Source: RGIG4140 sp045638265 (GTDB lineage: Bacteria > Pseudomonadota > Alphaproteobacteria > CAAHEQ01 > UBA3637). From it: 64,000 nt of DNA. The translations under genes were made by a program, and so were the position numbers. Under the pieces are notes generated by a model. That model made no database searches, had not been told where the DNA came from, and worked only from the letters and a program-made list of their open reading frames with translations. This document shows, one piece after another, positions 26,318-34,815 of this stretch (positions are counted from its first letter, which is position 1; each line of letters opens with the position of its first letter). The stretch lies in the NCBI GenBank assembly GCA_045638265.1, contig JAZUBA010000063.1, positions 3,060-67,059 on the forward strand, written 5' to 3'.

Positions 26318-27820
26318 CTAATTATTAAGGATCTCCTCTCCACTAACCTTATCGTCAAGATCCTGATATCCAATGGCATCTTGTGTATCACTTTGATTTT
26401 TAAGTGTACACATACCACCGACATTATCATATGTGTCAGCATATTTCCAAACCCAACTTTCAGCTTTACAACAAATTTCTTTATCTGGAATCCATTTAAC
26501 AAGAACATTACTTCTGCTTCCAGCTAAACTACAACAAGATTTATTTGGTGTTCCACCATCAATCGCTTCTTTTGTAGAACCATCAATGCAACAAATTGTT
26601 CTGTTTTCATCATTTTGGTGCTCATTCGGATAGACTCTTGTAAAGCCCTCACCAACACAACATTCATCTGAATCTTCCGTTCCCCATTTGCCCGTAGCTA
26701 TATCAAATTTTTTCATGCCATTACAACAAATTTGATTACCATTTTCATCTTCTCTATAATAACCGCCTACGGCGTAACAGCATTCAGGATCAATTTTACC
26801 AGTTTTTCTATCTTTATAATCAAACAAACTCTCAAATGATGTTAGTGTATCTTTAGCACAACATTTATTTTTACCTAAATCGTCATATTCTCTTGCCTTA
26901 CCATCTTTTGAGAGATAAGTAGTTGTCGCTTTTACATTAGCGTTATAAAACACTGTATTTCTTTCACCATTTTCATCGTATAATTCTTTATCTTTCTCAA
27001 ATGATTTCATACAGCAAGTCTCAGAAGCAAACATATGTTGATTGCTACAACAACCAACGTCTTCATCCCCTTTGTAATCCACACCATACTTTATCCACGC
27101 CATGTCTCCACTTTTATCACTACGAAAGCCCGGTCGACAACAATTCCTAGACGTATCTTCATCCGTATCCGGATCATCATCATATTCCCAAAAAGCCTGA
27201 TTAGCTAAAGCTATATCGTGCGTTTTTTCCCACACTGCAAATTTACAGCATCTGAGAAAAACACCCGAATCAGATGTCGCCCTTAACGAACCACTTGCTG
27301 TATATGCTTTTGGTATTAATTGTTTGTCACTGAATTCTTCTGGTGTACCCGGACAACATAAAATCTGATCAACAAATGGTGCAAAAGAAATTTTCCAAAG
27401 TCTTGCATCGCCTGATGTATCGCCTGACGTATCGCCCGAAGAATTATTATTGAAGGGAGTTCCACAAACACAAGCAGGAGAATATGATGTTACAAAAACA
27501 TCCATTTTATCATCTTCTACATCCGAAGTTGGTTCATTCGGTGGCGGTGTTCCACCAAGTGGTGGTGTTGACTGTGATTTTGGGTCTTTGTTTGGATCAA
27601 CATCATAATATTCATCTTGCCATCTCTGCCTAATATCGTTTATATAATCCCAGTGAGATTGACTACAACAAAATCTTGGTTTACCTGCATTAGAAACATC
27701 CAGAACAGCAAAATTATAGTTAGCAATAGAGAAAGCATCACTAGCAAAGGAATTACTTACCACTAATGAAAGAATTAAACCACTAACCCCAACCAAAGAT
27801 ATATGCTTAAGATTTATCAT
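26318..27820 (-). CDS. Secreted cysteine-rich protein with Cys-Cys pairs
   Basis: This is a 500-residue protein. The Sec signal peptide (1-26) ends at SFA. The mature chain has 13 Cys-Cys pairs spaced by 12-50 residues (RFCCSQ, ILCCPG, LRCCKF, RNCCRPG, GCCSN, ICCNG, ECCVGEGF and others), rich in Asp, Asn, Gly and Tyr between them. The pairs recall the modules of the giant prepilin-like protein two genes upstream, but the spacing is looser and there is no prepilin leader. Such a chain must be held by disulfides outside the cytoplasm. It is the last gene of a three-gene operon (10-base gap). No family is recognised; a pilus-associated or surface role is inferred from context. Confidence 0.65.
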   Translation of the reverse strand: MINLKHISLVGVSGLILSLVVSNSFASDAFSIANYNFAVLDVSNAGKPRFCCSQSHWDYINDIRQRWQDEYYDVDPNKDPKSQSTPPLGGTPPPNEPTSDVEDDKMDVFVTSYSPACVCGTPFNNNSSGDTSGDTSGDARLWKISFAPFVDQILCCPGTPEEFSDKQLIPKAYTASGSLRATSDSGVFLRCCKFAVWEKTHDIALANQAFWEYDDDPDTDEDTSRNCCRPGFRSDKSGDMAWIKYGVDYKGDEDVGCCSNQHMFASETCCMKSFEKDKELYDENGERNTVFYNANVKATTTYLSKDGKAREYDDLGKNKCCAKDTLTSFESLFDYKDRKTGKIDPECCYAVGGYYREDENGNQICCNGMKKFDIATGKWGTEDSDECCVGEGFTRVYPNEHQNDENRTICCIDGSTKEAIDGGTPNKSCCSLAGSRSNVLVKWIPDKEICCKAESWVWKYADTYDNVGGMCTLKNQSDTQDAIGYQDLDDKVSGEEILNN

Positions 27821-27830
27821 ACCATACCCC

Positions 27831-29474
27831 CTATCTTTCTAACTCTTTATTTTCACGCTGTTTTCTGACTTTCTTATCAACCAGCATCTGTGAATTAAAT
27901 GGTTTTAACTTTATTTTTTCTGCCATACTTCTTTTATCATCTAAACGCAAACCTGTAAATTTAATGACTTCTTTCGTATATTCATCTTGAAGAACTTGAA
28001 CACACGCTGTTGAAGCCTGCTTAGATAATAGATACATTGCTTGACCAAACGCTGTTGAATTATTATTAATATCTGATAAATCAACTTTTTGCTCTTTTGC
28101 ATATGTCTGAATATCTTGTACAAGTTGCGAAAAACTTACACCCACTTTTCCTAATTGTGCATAACGAGAATTAAATATAATTACAAGATTTGCCTGTGTT
28201 GCATTAGAATAGTAAACAGTGTCATAATTACCATCAGCTAATAAAATTTTTGATTCACCTCTACCTTGACAATTTGATGAAGCTACCGAAAACTGACGCA
28301 TAACTTTATCATAATTATATAAAGGACGTCCTAATACTGAACCGATTTTCATTTTGTTTTTATGAATTTCAGCAACACGTTCTATATCATATTGAATCTG
28401 TTCTGCAACTTTTTGATTTTTATCATCAACCAACAACATAATTTGCTCTAAAGTATCCTCTCTCGGTTGAAGATAACGAGAATACAAATCATATTTAAAT
28501 CGAGATTTATCAATAATTGGAAGCAATTTCTTCAATAAAGCCGTTTCTTTCTTCTCATTTAAATTTTCTTTTTTAAGTTCTTTAACAATTTTAACTACCG
28601 TTTTTTCATACTTTTTCATACCAAACTCTGTCAACAAACGTTCCGTGTCGTTTAACAAATTTTCTCTGATAGTTTTATCTTCCGGTAAACGAAATAACTG
28701 TTGTATAACTTCTTTTTGTTTAGAAGCAGAAAGTGTTCCAATTAATTTTAAATATAAGAAATTACGTTCTTGCTCAACAGACGGAACAAAATATTCTTGA
28801 CCTTTTTTCATGTATAATTTGTTTGGAAAAAAACGACCAATTAACTCACTTTTATCCAACTCATTTATCACATCTTGAAAAACAAAAAACGGCTCACCAA
28901 AGAAATAATGGAAATTTTCATTCAACACAGAAGCATAATCTCTTAACAAATCTTTTTGTTCTTGTGTTAGTTTCGTATTTGTCTGTTCTTCTAATTTTAT
29001 TAACAATTCTGGGGTTAATTCAAAATAAGGCCGATTAGTTCTCATATTAATCGGTTCTGTTCTTGCCAACTCATGAGCCATATCCTCCGGCCCATTAAAA
29101 CGTGTTCGATTGACATATATTGCAGAAGGACTATTCACTGTACCAACAATACTGACCCCTTTGTCTTTGTCCCAATATAAGCTGACATAATCCCAATCCA
29201 ATTGATAAAAGTTTTTTGAATTTCTTGATATTTTAGATCGAATACGCTCATCCATTGTTGCATACTTCGGTGAATTCTTCACAAGTGAACGAATCGCACC
29301 TTTACTCAAATTAAATGACTTACGAGCTTTTTCACTGAGTGATAAATGAAAAGGATTTTTTTCTGAAGTTGGGTTAAATGGATAATCTAAAGGGCATAAG
29401 TTCTCTGCCATTAATGATTGACTCATTAAAGACCCAAATATCATCACAAAAAACATTTTACTATATCTACGCAT
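27831..29474 (-). CDS. Exported protein of unknown function, cysteine-rich operon
   Basis: This 547-residue protein has a Sec signal peptide (residues 1-23, SLMA end) and GAGG before the start. The mature part is mainly helical in appearance and Lys/Glu/Leu-rich, with only a few Cys. An early segment (YVNRTRFNGPEDMAHELART) precedes long amphipathic helices (KKENLNEKKETALLKKLLPI), and the C-terminus is very basic (KKVRKQRENKELER). I do not recognise a family. Its place between two Cys-rich genes, with 10-11 base gaps, suggests a dedicated chaperone, anchor or assembly factor for them; this is inference. Confidence 0.6.
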   Translation of the reverse strand: MRRYSKMFFVMIFGSLMSQSLMAENLCPLDYPFNPTSEKNPFHLSLSEKARKSFNLSKGAIRSLVKNSPKYATMDERIRSKISRNSKNFYQLDWDYVSLYWDKDKGVSIVGTVNSPSAIYVNRTRFNGPEDMAHELARTEPINMRTNRPYFELTPELLIKLEEQTNTKLTQEQKDLLRDYASVLNENFHYFFGEPFFVFQDVINELDKSELIGRFFPNKLYMKKGQEYFVPSVEQERNFLYLKLIGTLSASKQKEVIQQLFRLPEDKTIRENLLNDTERLLTEFGMKKYEKTVVKIVKELKKENLNEKKETALLKKLLPIIDKSRFKYDLYSRYLQPREDTLEQIMLLVDDKNQKVAEQIQYDIERVAEIHKNKMKIGSVLGRPLYNYDKVMRQFSVASSNCQGRGESKILLADGNYDTVYYSNATQANLVIIFNSRYAQLGKVGVSFSQLVQDIQTYAKEQKVDLSDINNNSTAFGQAMYLLSKQASTACVQVLQDEYTKEVIKFTGLRLDDKRSMAEKIKLKPFNSQMLVDKKVRKQRENKELER

Positions 29475-29485
29475 AGAACTAACCT

Positions 29486-32400
29486 CTAATTTTCACCTCT
29501 TACATAGTAATCGCCAGGAAACCAAGGACGACAACATCTATCATCTAGCGTATGTGTACCACAAAGTGTAGCAGCTGCATATGGATTATTTGTTGCAGAT
29601 GAAGCAGCAATCCTTGCTTCTGAATTACAACACGCCCCATTGATCCACTCACATTCAGGAGACGGGCAATCAGAGGGTTGTTTACATGCTTCTTCTTCAA
29701 CACCCTGTATTGTGTAACCTGTATATCTATTGTCACAACAGATGTCACAAGATGAATTACCGCAAACACCACTATGTTTTTCACAACATACAGAAGAAGC
29801 TAGACCTTCAACTGTTTTACCTTTAGCTGTTTTACTACAACAGATACCATCTATTTCTTCACCACCTTGATCTTCACATGTTTTTTTACAAAGTTCTTCT
29901 TCTATTCCAAAAATAGTCTTACCTGTATAACTTGAATCACAACAAATTGTGCAAGAAGCATCTGAACATTTTCCACCATGTGTGGTACAACACACTGCAT
30001 CTGATGAACCACCCATTGTGTAACCAATATTTGTTCCACTACAACACGTTGTGCAAGCAGAATCTGGACAAATGCCACCACCACTATTACAACACACTGC
30101 ATCTGATGAACCACTCATTGTGTAACCAATATTTGTTCCGCTACAACACGTTGTGCAACCAGAATCCGAGCAATAACCACCTGCATTAGAACAACACATA
30201 GCATCTGCTGTTCCATCTATTGTTTCACCTACATTTGAAGTGCTACAACAAATTGAACCAACCAATGTACCTGAAGCACCAACACAACACGTTGTATTCG
30301 GAGTACTATTTATATCTTTACCAGTTACACTACCAGAAGAATCCAGTTCGCAACAAGTACCATTTATATCAAAACCACCTGCATCAGCACAACACATTGC
30401 ATTTGCTGTACTATCTATTGTTGTCCACTTATTTGTAGTACTACAACAGACTCCTCCGCTACTACCCATACTAACAAAATTACCATTAGAGGAAGAACAA
30501 CACGTTGCATCCGGATTTCCGTCTATATCATTTCCTGTTGTATTATTTGAAGTATCTAATTCACAACAAATACCACTTACATCTTTACCGCCTCTTTCTA
30601 CACATGTCGGTTCACACATCTGTTCCGGATTACCTTCTATGTCATTTCCATTCTTATTGCCATTAAAGTCTTTTTTGCAGCAAACAGAACAGTTGTTAGG
30701 ATCATCACAAACACCATTTGAATAGATACAACATTCTTTTCGTAATGAAGTCGTATCACTTGTCGTATACCCTAAATAAGTTTTACTACAACAAATTGAA
30801 CAATCTGCATCAATACATTCACCGCCCTCATCTTCACACTTTTTATTCGGAGCAGCATCACATGCTGATTGAGGCTCATTACCCATCGTATAACCCCGAT
30901 TATACGGATTACAACAATAACCATCTATGCTTATACCGCCTTGGTCTTCACAAGTCAAACAAACATTATTTTCTGTTTTACCATCTATTTCCTTTCCGGT
31001 TTTATCCTTTTCACAACAAACAGTTTCAATCATTTCACCTTCCCAATAACGACAGCATGCCTCATTAGGATTATTATTTATATCTCTTCCGGTTTTCTCC
31101 TTTTCACAACAAACAGAACAAGAAGAATCTGAGCATAAACCACCCTGTTCATCACATGTTGGTTCACACATCTGTTCCGGATTACCTTCTATGTCATTTC
31201 CATTCTTATTGCCATTTGTATCTTTTTGACAACAAACAGAACAAGAAGAATCCGAACACAAACCACCCTGTTCATCACATGTTGGTTCACAGACAGAATT
31301 TTTTGTATCACCATCTATCTCATACCCCGTTTTATTGCCATTTGTATCTTTTTGACAACAAACCGTCCCTACTACAATCCCTTGATCACAAATCGGGGCT
31401 GGCGAACATGCACTTGTATTTTTATTGCCATTTATGTCATATCCTGTCATATTCCCATTTCCGTCATTAGCACAACAAACAGATCCTGATTCAATACCAC
31501 CTTGATCGGCACAAGTCTTCTTACAGACTTCTTGTTCATCTCCATTCATATCTCTTCCTGGATTTTTTGGATTACAACAAACAGTACACAATTCATCAGA
31601 ACATTCTCCACCAAGTCCCTGACAAGTCATTGGCGCAGACTGACACGCTGAATTGTCTCCACCACCTATATCTTTTCCTGTTGTATTACCATCTGCGTCT
31701 TTTTCACAACAAACCGTACAAGAATCATCAGAACATGTACCATTATCTGCTTCACAACACCATCTGTTCACAACATTATCCGTTGTTTTGCCATCAGCTG
31801 CGGTACGACAACAAACAGTACATTCAGCATCAAAACATTCGCCCTCTTTATCACTACAAGTTGGACCATCTGAATAACATTTTGTATCACGCAAATTTGT
31901 ATATGCATTTATCTCACCACAACAGCAGACATCGCCTTTTTCAGTCGCTGTAAAACCATTACTACAACCAAAACTGGAGCATGTTGGTTTAGGCTCTGCA
32001 ATCATACATGCTTGGTTTATTAATCCAGAACGATAATCTCTACCTGTCATATGTCCATTATCAACTTCACAACACACGGTGCCTTTTATAACATGTGGTG
32101 TTGGACAAAATTCTTCAGGAACACTTCCACAATTCGGGCTTGTTTTAAAATCCCATGTTTTATCACCATTACAACACTCACCATTTTTCCAAGTTAACCC
32201 CGCTGCATGACAACAAAACGAATCGGCTTTGTTTTTTGATTTAATACTTTTAGGAGAAATACCACCACTGCCGTTTGGCATACACCAACAATTCGGATCT
32301 TTCAAGGTTGACGGACTTGTAAACAAAGACCCCTCATTAGCACCACTATTAACACAACACAAATTATTACGCCACATACCACCCGCTTCATTACAACATG

Positions 32401-33169
32401 TTTTAGTAATATGACCTTCTGAATCTCTTGGCTCACCCTCTATACAGTACAAAGAATTATCTTCATCCTCTTCATCCGAATCATCAGGATTATACGGCTC
32501 ATCCGGACGAGGCGATAGCGTATGTTTGTCATTATAATACAAAACAAATGCCGGATGTCCTGCCTCATCAAAATTAACCCAACCAATTCCCTCTGTATCT
32601 ATTTCTTCTTGTAATGCGGAACGTCGAGCTAATCCTCCATCTGCTTGTGGTAACGAATTACAATCAACATTTGCTAAATCACCCAAAAATTCCGCAGAAC
32701 AACCATCAGGTGCAGCAGTATCACCCGTTGGATCAATACCTGCACAACTTTCTTCCCAACGACCTTGTTTCAATGTTTCACAAATAACTCTGGAAACACC
32801 ACGAATACGAACGGTATAACCATTTTCATTTTCAATTTGAACACGAACAGGAGCACCAACAGCTGTTGAAAAATCACCATCTCTCAAATCACCCACACCG
32901 GAAATAACATATTTGGGTTCAACAACACATGGAAAATTGGCACAAGAATAAAAGTATGTATCCATCAAATCAGCAGTTCTGGCACCTGCTGTTGTTGCAC
33001 TAAATGCATTTAAAGTTTGATTTTCACGAAAAATCTGCATTGCATATTGATACCCGACAACACCACCGATACTCAACACACCGACAAGCGTGAGAACACC
33101 TAACATTTCAACCATGGAACGACCACGTTGTCTTTCAATACTTGGTTTTACTCTCTGTTTACGGCTCAT
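29486..33169 (-). CDS. Giant prepilin-like protein with cysteine-rich tandem modules
   Basis: This is a 1227-residue protein. I start at the ATG at 33169 (AAGGGGG upstream); the frame is open to 33214. The N-terminus is a type IV prepilin leader: a short basic stretch, then RG|RSMVEMLGVLTLVGVLSIGG with Glu at +5 and a hydrophobic helix. A pilin-like domain follows to about residue 200 (four to six Cys). From about 235 to the end are repeating modules built on CC, GG, CSDxxCxxCC and GNxTGxDIxG units, about 38 Cys-Cys pairs by eye. Ordinary pilins are 120-220 residues, so this is about six times larger. It leads a three-gene operon near the type IVb pilus genes. It is probably a minor-pilin-type tip adhesin (inference). 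Confidence 0.8.
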   Translation of the reverse strand: MSRKQRVKPSIERQRGRSMVEMLGVLTLVGVLSIGGVVGYQYAMQIFRENQTLNAFSATTAGARTADLMDTYFYSCANFPCVVEPKYVISGVGDLRDGDFSTAVGAPVRVQIENENGYTVRIRGVSRVICETLKQGRWEESCAGIDPTGDTAAPDGCSAEFLGDLANVDCNSLPQADGGLARRSALQEEIDTEGIGWVNFDEAGHPAFVLYYNDKHTLSPRPDEPYNPDDSDEEDEDNSLYCIEGEPRDSEGHITKTCCNEAGGMWRNNLCCVNSGANEGSLFTSPSTLKDPNCWCMPNGSGGISPKSIKSKNKADSFCCHAAGLTWKNGECCNGDKTWDFKTSPNCGSVPEEFCPTPHVIKGTVCCEVDNGHMTGRDYRSGLINQACMIAEPKPTCSSFGCSNGFTATEKGDVCCCGEINAYTNLRDTKCYSDGPTCSDKEGECFDAECTVCCRTAADGKTTDNVVNRWCCEADNGTCSDDSCTVCCEKDADGNTTGKDIGGGDNSACQSAPMTCQGLGGECSDELCTVCCNPKNPGRDMNGDEQEVCKKTCADQGGIESGSVCCANDGNGNMTGYDINGNKNTSACSPAPICDQGIVVGTVCCQKDTNGNKTGYEIDGDTKNSVCEPTCDEQGGLCSDSSCSVCCQKDTNGNKNGNDIEGNPEQMCEPTCDEQGGLCSDSSCSVCCEKEKTGRDINNNPNEACCRYWEGEMIETVCCEKDKTGKEIDGKTENNVCLTCEDQGGISIDGYCCNPYNRGYTMGNEPQSACDAAPNKKCEDEGGECIDADCSICCSKTYLGYTTSDTTSLRKECCIYSNGVCDDPNNCSVCCKKDFNGNKNGNDIEGNPEQMCEPTCVERGGKDVSGICCELDTSNNTTGNDIDGNPDATCCSSSNGNFVSMGSSGGVCCSTTNKWTTIDSTANAMCCADAGGFDINGTCCELDSSGSVTGKDINSTPNTTCCVGASGTLVGSICCSTSNVGETIDGTADAMCCSNAGGYCSDSGCTTCCSGTNIGYTMSGSSDAVCCNSGGGICPDSACTTCCSGTNIGYTMGGSSDAVCCTTHGGKCSDASCTICCDSSYTGKTIFGIEEELCKKTCEDQGGEEIDGICCSKTAKGKTVEGLASSVCCEKHSGVCGNSSCDICCDNRYTGYTIQGVEEEACKQPSDCPSPECEWINGACCNSEARIAASSATNNPYAAATLCGTHTLDDRCCRPWFPGDYYVRGEN
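29987..30292 (-). repeat. Three tandem 102-bp units in the giant prepilin-like gene
   Basis: Units begin at 29987, 30089 and 30191, each 102 bases (34 codons). The first two are nearly identical; the third is more diverged. They encode the module with CCxxGGxCxDxxCxxCCSGTNIGYT. Confidence 0.8.
30609..30664 (-). repeat. 56-bp direct repeat in giant prepilin-like gene (copy A)
   Basis: The 56 bases at 30609-30664 recur, as read by eye without difference, at 31161-31216. The offset of 552 bases is 184 codons, so recombination between copies would delete modules in frame. Confidence 0.75.
31106..31291 (-). repeat. 63-bp direct repeat pair in giant prepilin-like gene
   Basis: 31106-31168 and 31229-31291 match at almost every base, offset 123 bases (41 codons). 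They encode the CDEQGGLCSDSSCSVCC module. Confidence 0.75.
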
Positions 33170-33244
33170 GTTGCCCCCTTTTATCTTTACCAAAAACAGC
33201 ATAGATAATTTCATCTATACTTTTTTACACATACTTCTCTTTTT

Positions 33245-33273
33245 AGAATAACAAAAAATACATTACACGTCAA
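33245..33273 (-). promoter_or_regulatory. Promoter of the cysteine-rich operon
   Basis: On the minus strand TTGACG (33268-33273) and TATTCT (33245-33250) are 17 bases apart. The leader of about 70 bases contains a small ATAGAT/ATCTAT hairpin. Confidence 0.65.
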
Positions 33274-33351
33274 CGCTTTTTTTGTTTTTTTTCAAAAAAA
33301 CAGCCGATCTGCTACAAAATAACAAAAATTAAGCACTTAAATAAAATAATT

Positions 33352-34053
33352 TTACACCAAACCGCCAAAACGACGCTGTCTTTTCTGATACGAATTTAAT
33401 GCTTTATCAAATTCTACTTCATCAAAATCAGGCCAATAAACCGGTGAAAAATAAAATTCAGCATAAGCAATTTCCCACAACAAGAAATTACTGATTCGTT
33501 CTTCACCGCTTGTCCTGACAACCAAATCTGGCTCATCCCATTCTGCTGTTGACAAATATGAAGAAAACCGGCGCACATCAATATCTTGAATCGAAAATTC
33601 ATTATTCAAAACACCTTGTGCCAACTTTTGAGCAGCCAAAACAATATCATCCCGAGAACCATAACTCAACGCTAAAACAACATGAAATCCATCAAAAGAA
33701 TGTGTTTCTGTTTCTAAAAGAGTCATTTGCTCTTGCAAATCATCATCAAATCGGGAACGGTTGCCAATAAATGAAATACGTACATTATTTTTAGCCAATT
33801 CAGAAATATCATTTTTTAAATAATTCCGAAACAAACTCATCAACGTATCCACTTCTTCCTTTGGGCGAGACCAATTTTCAGAAGAAAATGCAAATAACGT
33901 AACAATTTTTACACCTTTGTCACGAGCATGTTTTAATACTCGTTTTAAGTTTTCAGCACCTTTTTTATGACCAGCCGTTCTAGGCAAACCACGTTGCTTT
34001 GCCCAACGACCATTGCCATCCATAATAATTGCAATATGTTTTGGTATAGTCAT
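33352..34053 (-). CDS. uppS: Undecaprenyl diphosphate synthase
   Basis: This is a 233-residue cis-prenyltransferase that makes the C55 lipid carrier for peptidoglycan and surface sugars. Motifs are standard: IAIIMDGNGRWAKQRG with the catalytic Asp near the N-terminus, GHKKGAENLKRVL, LFAFSSENWSRP and the C-terminal RTSGEERISNFLLWEIAYAEFYF. Length is typical. AAGGATATAAT precedes the start. It follows two small membrane-protein genes on the same strand. The usual neighbours cdsA, dxr and frr are not here. Confidence 0.96.
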   Translation of the reverse strand: MTIPKHIAIIMDGNGRWAKQRGLPRTAGHKKGAENLKRVLKHARDKGVKIVTLFAFSSENWSRPKEEVDTLMSLFRNYLKNDISELAKNNVRISFIGNRSRFDDDLQEQMTLLETETHSFDGFHVVLALSYGSRDDIVLAAQKLAQGVLNNEFSIQDIDVRRFSSYLSTAEWDEPDLVVRTSGEERISNFLLWEIAYAEFYFSPVYWPDFDEVEFDKALNSYQKRQRRFGGLV

Positions 34054-34100
34054 ATTATATCCTTATTAAGAAAATACATTTTTTTCATACAAATATTTTT

Positions 34101-34217
34101 TTATTTTAACAATGTTGGATCAGTAAAAACAGAAGACAATCTGACACCAATCATAATTAAAGCAACAATCACAAAAAAAACAGGCAACCGTAAATTAGAA
34201 CGAATATAGTGTAACAT
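34101..34217 (-). CDS. 38-residue single-span membrane protein
   Basis: This is a short open frame starting two bases after the stop of the preceding gene. GAGG, part of that gene's last codons, sits 7 bases before the ATG. The product (MLHYIRSNLRLPVFFVIVALIM...) has a basic N-terminus and one hydrophobic helix, residues about 11-25. The tight spacing and ribosome site favour a real, translationally coupled gene. Function unknown. Confidence 0.55.
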   Translation of the reverse strand: MLHYIRSNLRLPVFFVIVALIMIGVRLSSVFTDPTLLK

Positions 34218-34219
34218 AT

Positions 34220-34639
34220 TTACCTCAATTCATTTAATATATTTAACAATTCACGTTCTGAATCAGACAAATCCAAATCTTGAACACTTTGCATCATTGG
34301 TTGACTGCTCATCGCATGCGATCGTCGTAATTTCAAACTATCCATTGTATGTGTCTTATCTTCAATACGTTGCAATAACAACACCAATTCTTCCTTTATC
34401 AAAGAAGCTTTATCAATTTGAGCCATCAAAGATTGTTTCATCTCATTTTCAGATTGCTGAACAGACGACAATTCTTCCTGTATTCGTTGAGAAGCCTGAT
34501 AAAACTGCTCAATCAGATGTGAAAGCATACGATAATTTTCTTTTGTTGCCGATAAATGATTATCTAATATAACCGCATAAATAATGGCAACAACCAATAA
34601 CGTAATAATAACAACGTCTAAAACAAGCATAACAGACAT
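34220..34639 (-). CDS. Membrane-anchored coiled-coil protein
   Basis: This 139-residue protein has an N-terminal transmembrane helix (about 4-25, VLDVVIITLLVVAIIYAVIL). A coiled coil of about 80 residues follows (QASQRIQEELSSVQQSENEMKQSLMAQI), then a C-terminal acidic LSDSERELLNILNELR helix. It resembles the small anchored coiled-coil proteins common in alphaproteobacteria (DUF6468-like), which I cannot confirm here. AAAGGAG precedes the start. It leads a short unit with the 38-residue protein and possibly uppS. Confidence 0.6.
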   Translation of the reverse strand: MSVMLVLDVVIITLLVVAIIYAVILDNHLSATKENYRMLSHLIEQFYQASQRIQEELSSVQQSENEMKQSLMAQIDKASLIKEELVLLLQRIEDKTHTMDSLKLRRSHAMSSQPMMQSVQDLDLSDSERELLNILNELR

Positions 34640-34734
34640 GGCAACTCCTTTTTAATAAATTATACAACATTAATTCTTAACAACTCGTTATCAGTACCTT
34701 AAAAACATATAAAATAGTTTTTTTAAAAAAAACT

Positions 34735-34762
34735 TTGTCTTTAAAGAAAAATATGGTATACT
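34735..34762 (+). promoter_or_regulatory. Promoter of the 34816 gene
   Basis: TTGTCT (34735-34740) and TATACT (34757-34762) are 16 bases apart, followed by a short AT-rich leader with GGAGG at 34796-34800. Confidence 0.55.
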
Positions 34763-34815
34763 CATTTATTATACAAATATAATAACAAAAAAAATGGAGG
34801 TATCATGCAAAAAGC

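Noticed and set aside
29987..31291. Regular direct repeats resembling a CRISPR array
   Set aside because: Units are coding, in frame, without unique spacers of equal length, and no cas genes are near.
29932..31953. Several plus-strand open frames of 60-160 codons opposite the giant Cys-rich gene
   Set aside because: They are shadows of the repeated, biased codons of the minus-strand gene: no ribosome sites, odd His/Leu/Tyr-rich composition, and they follow the repeat period.
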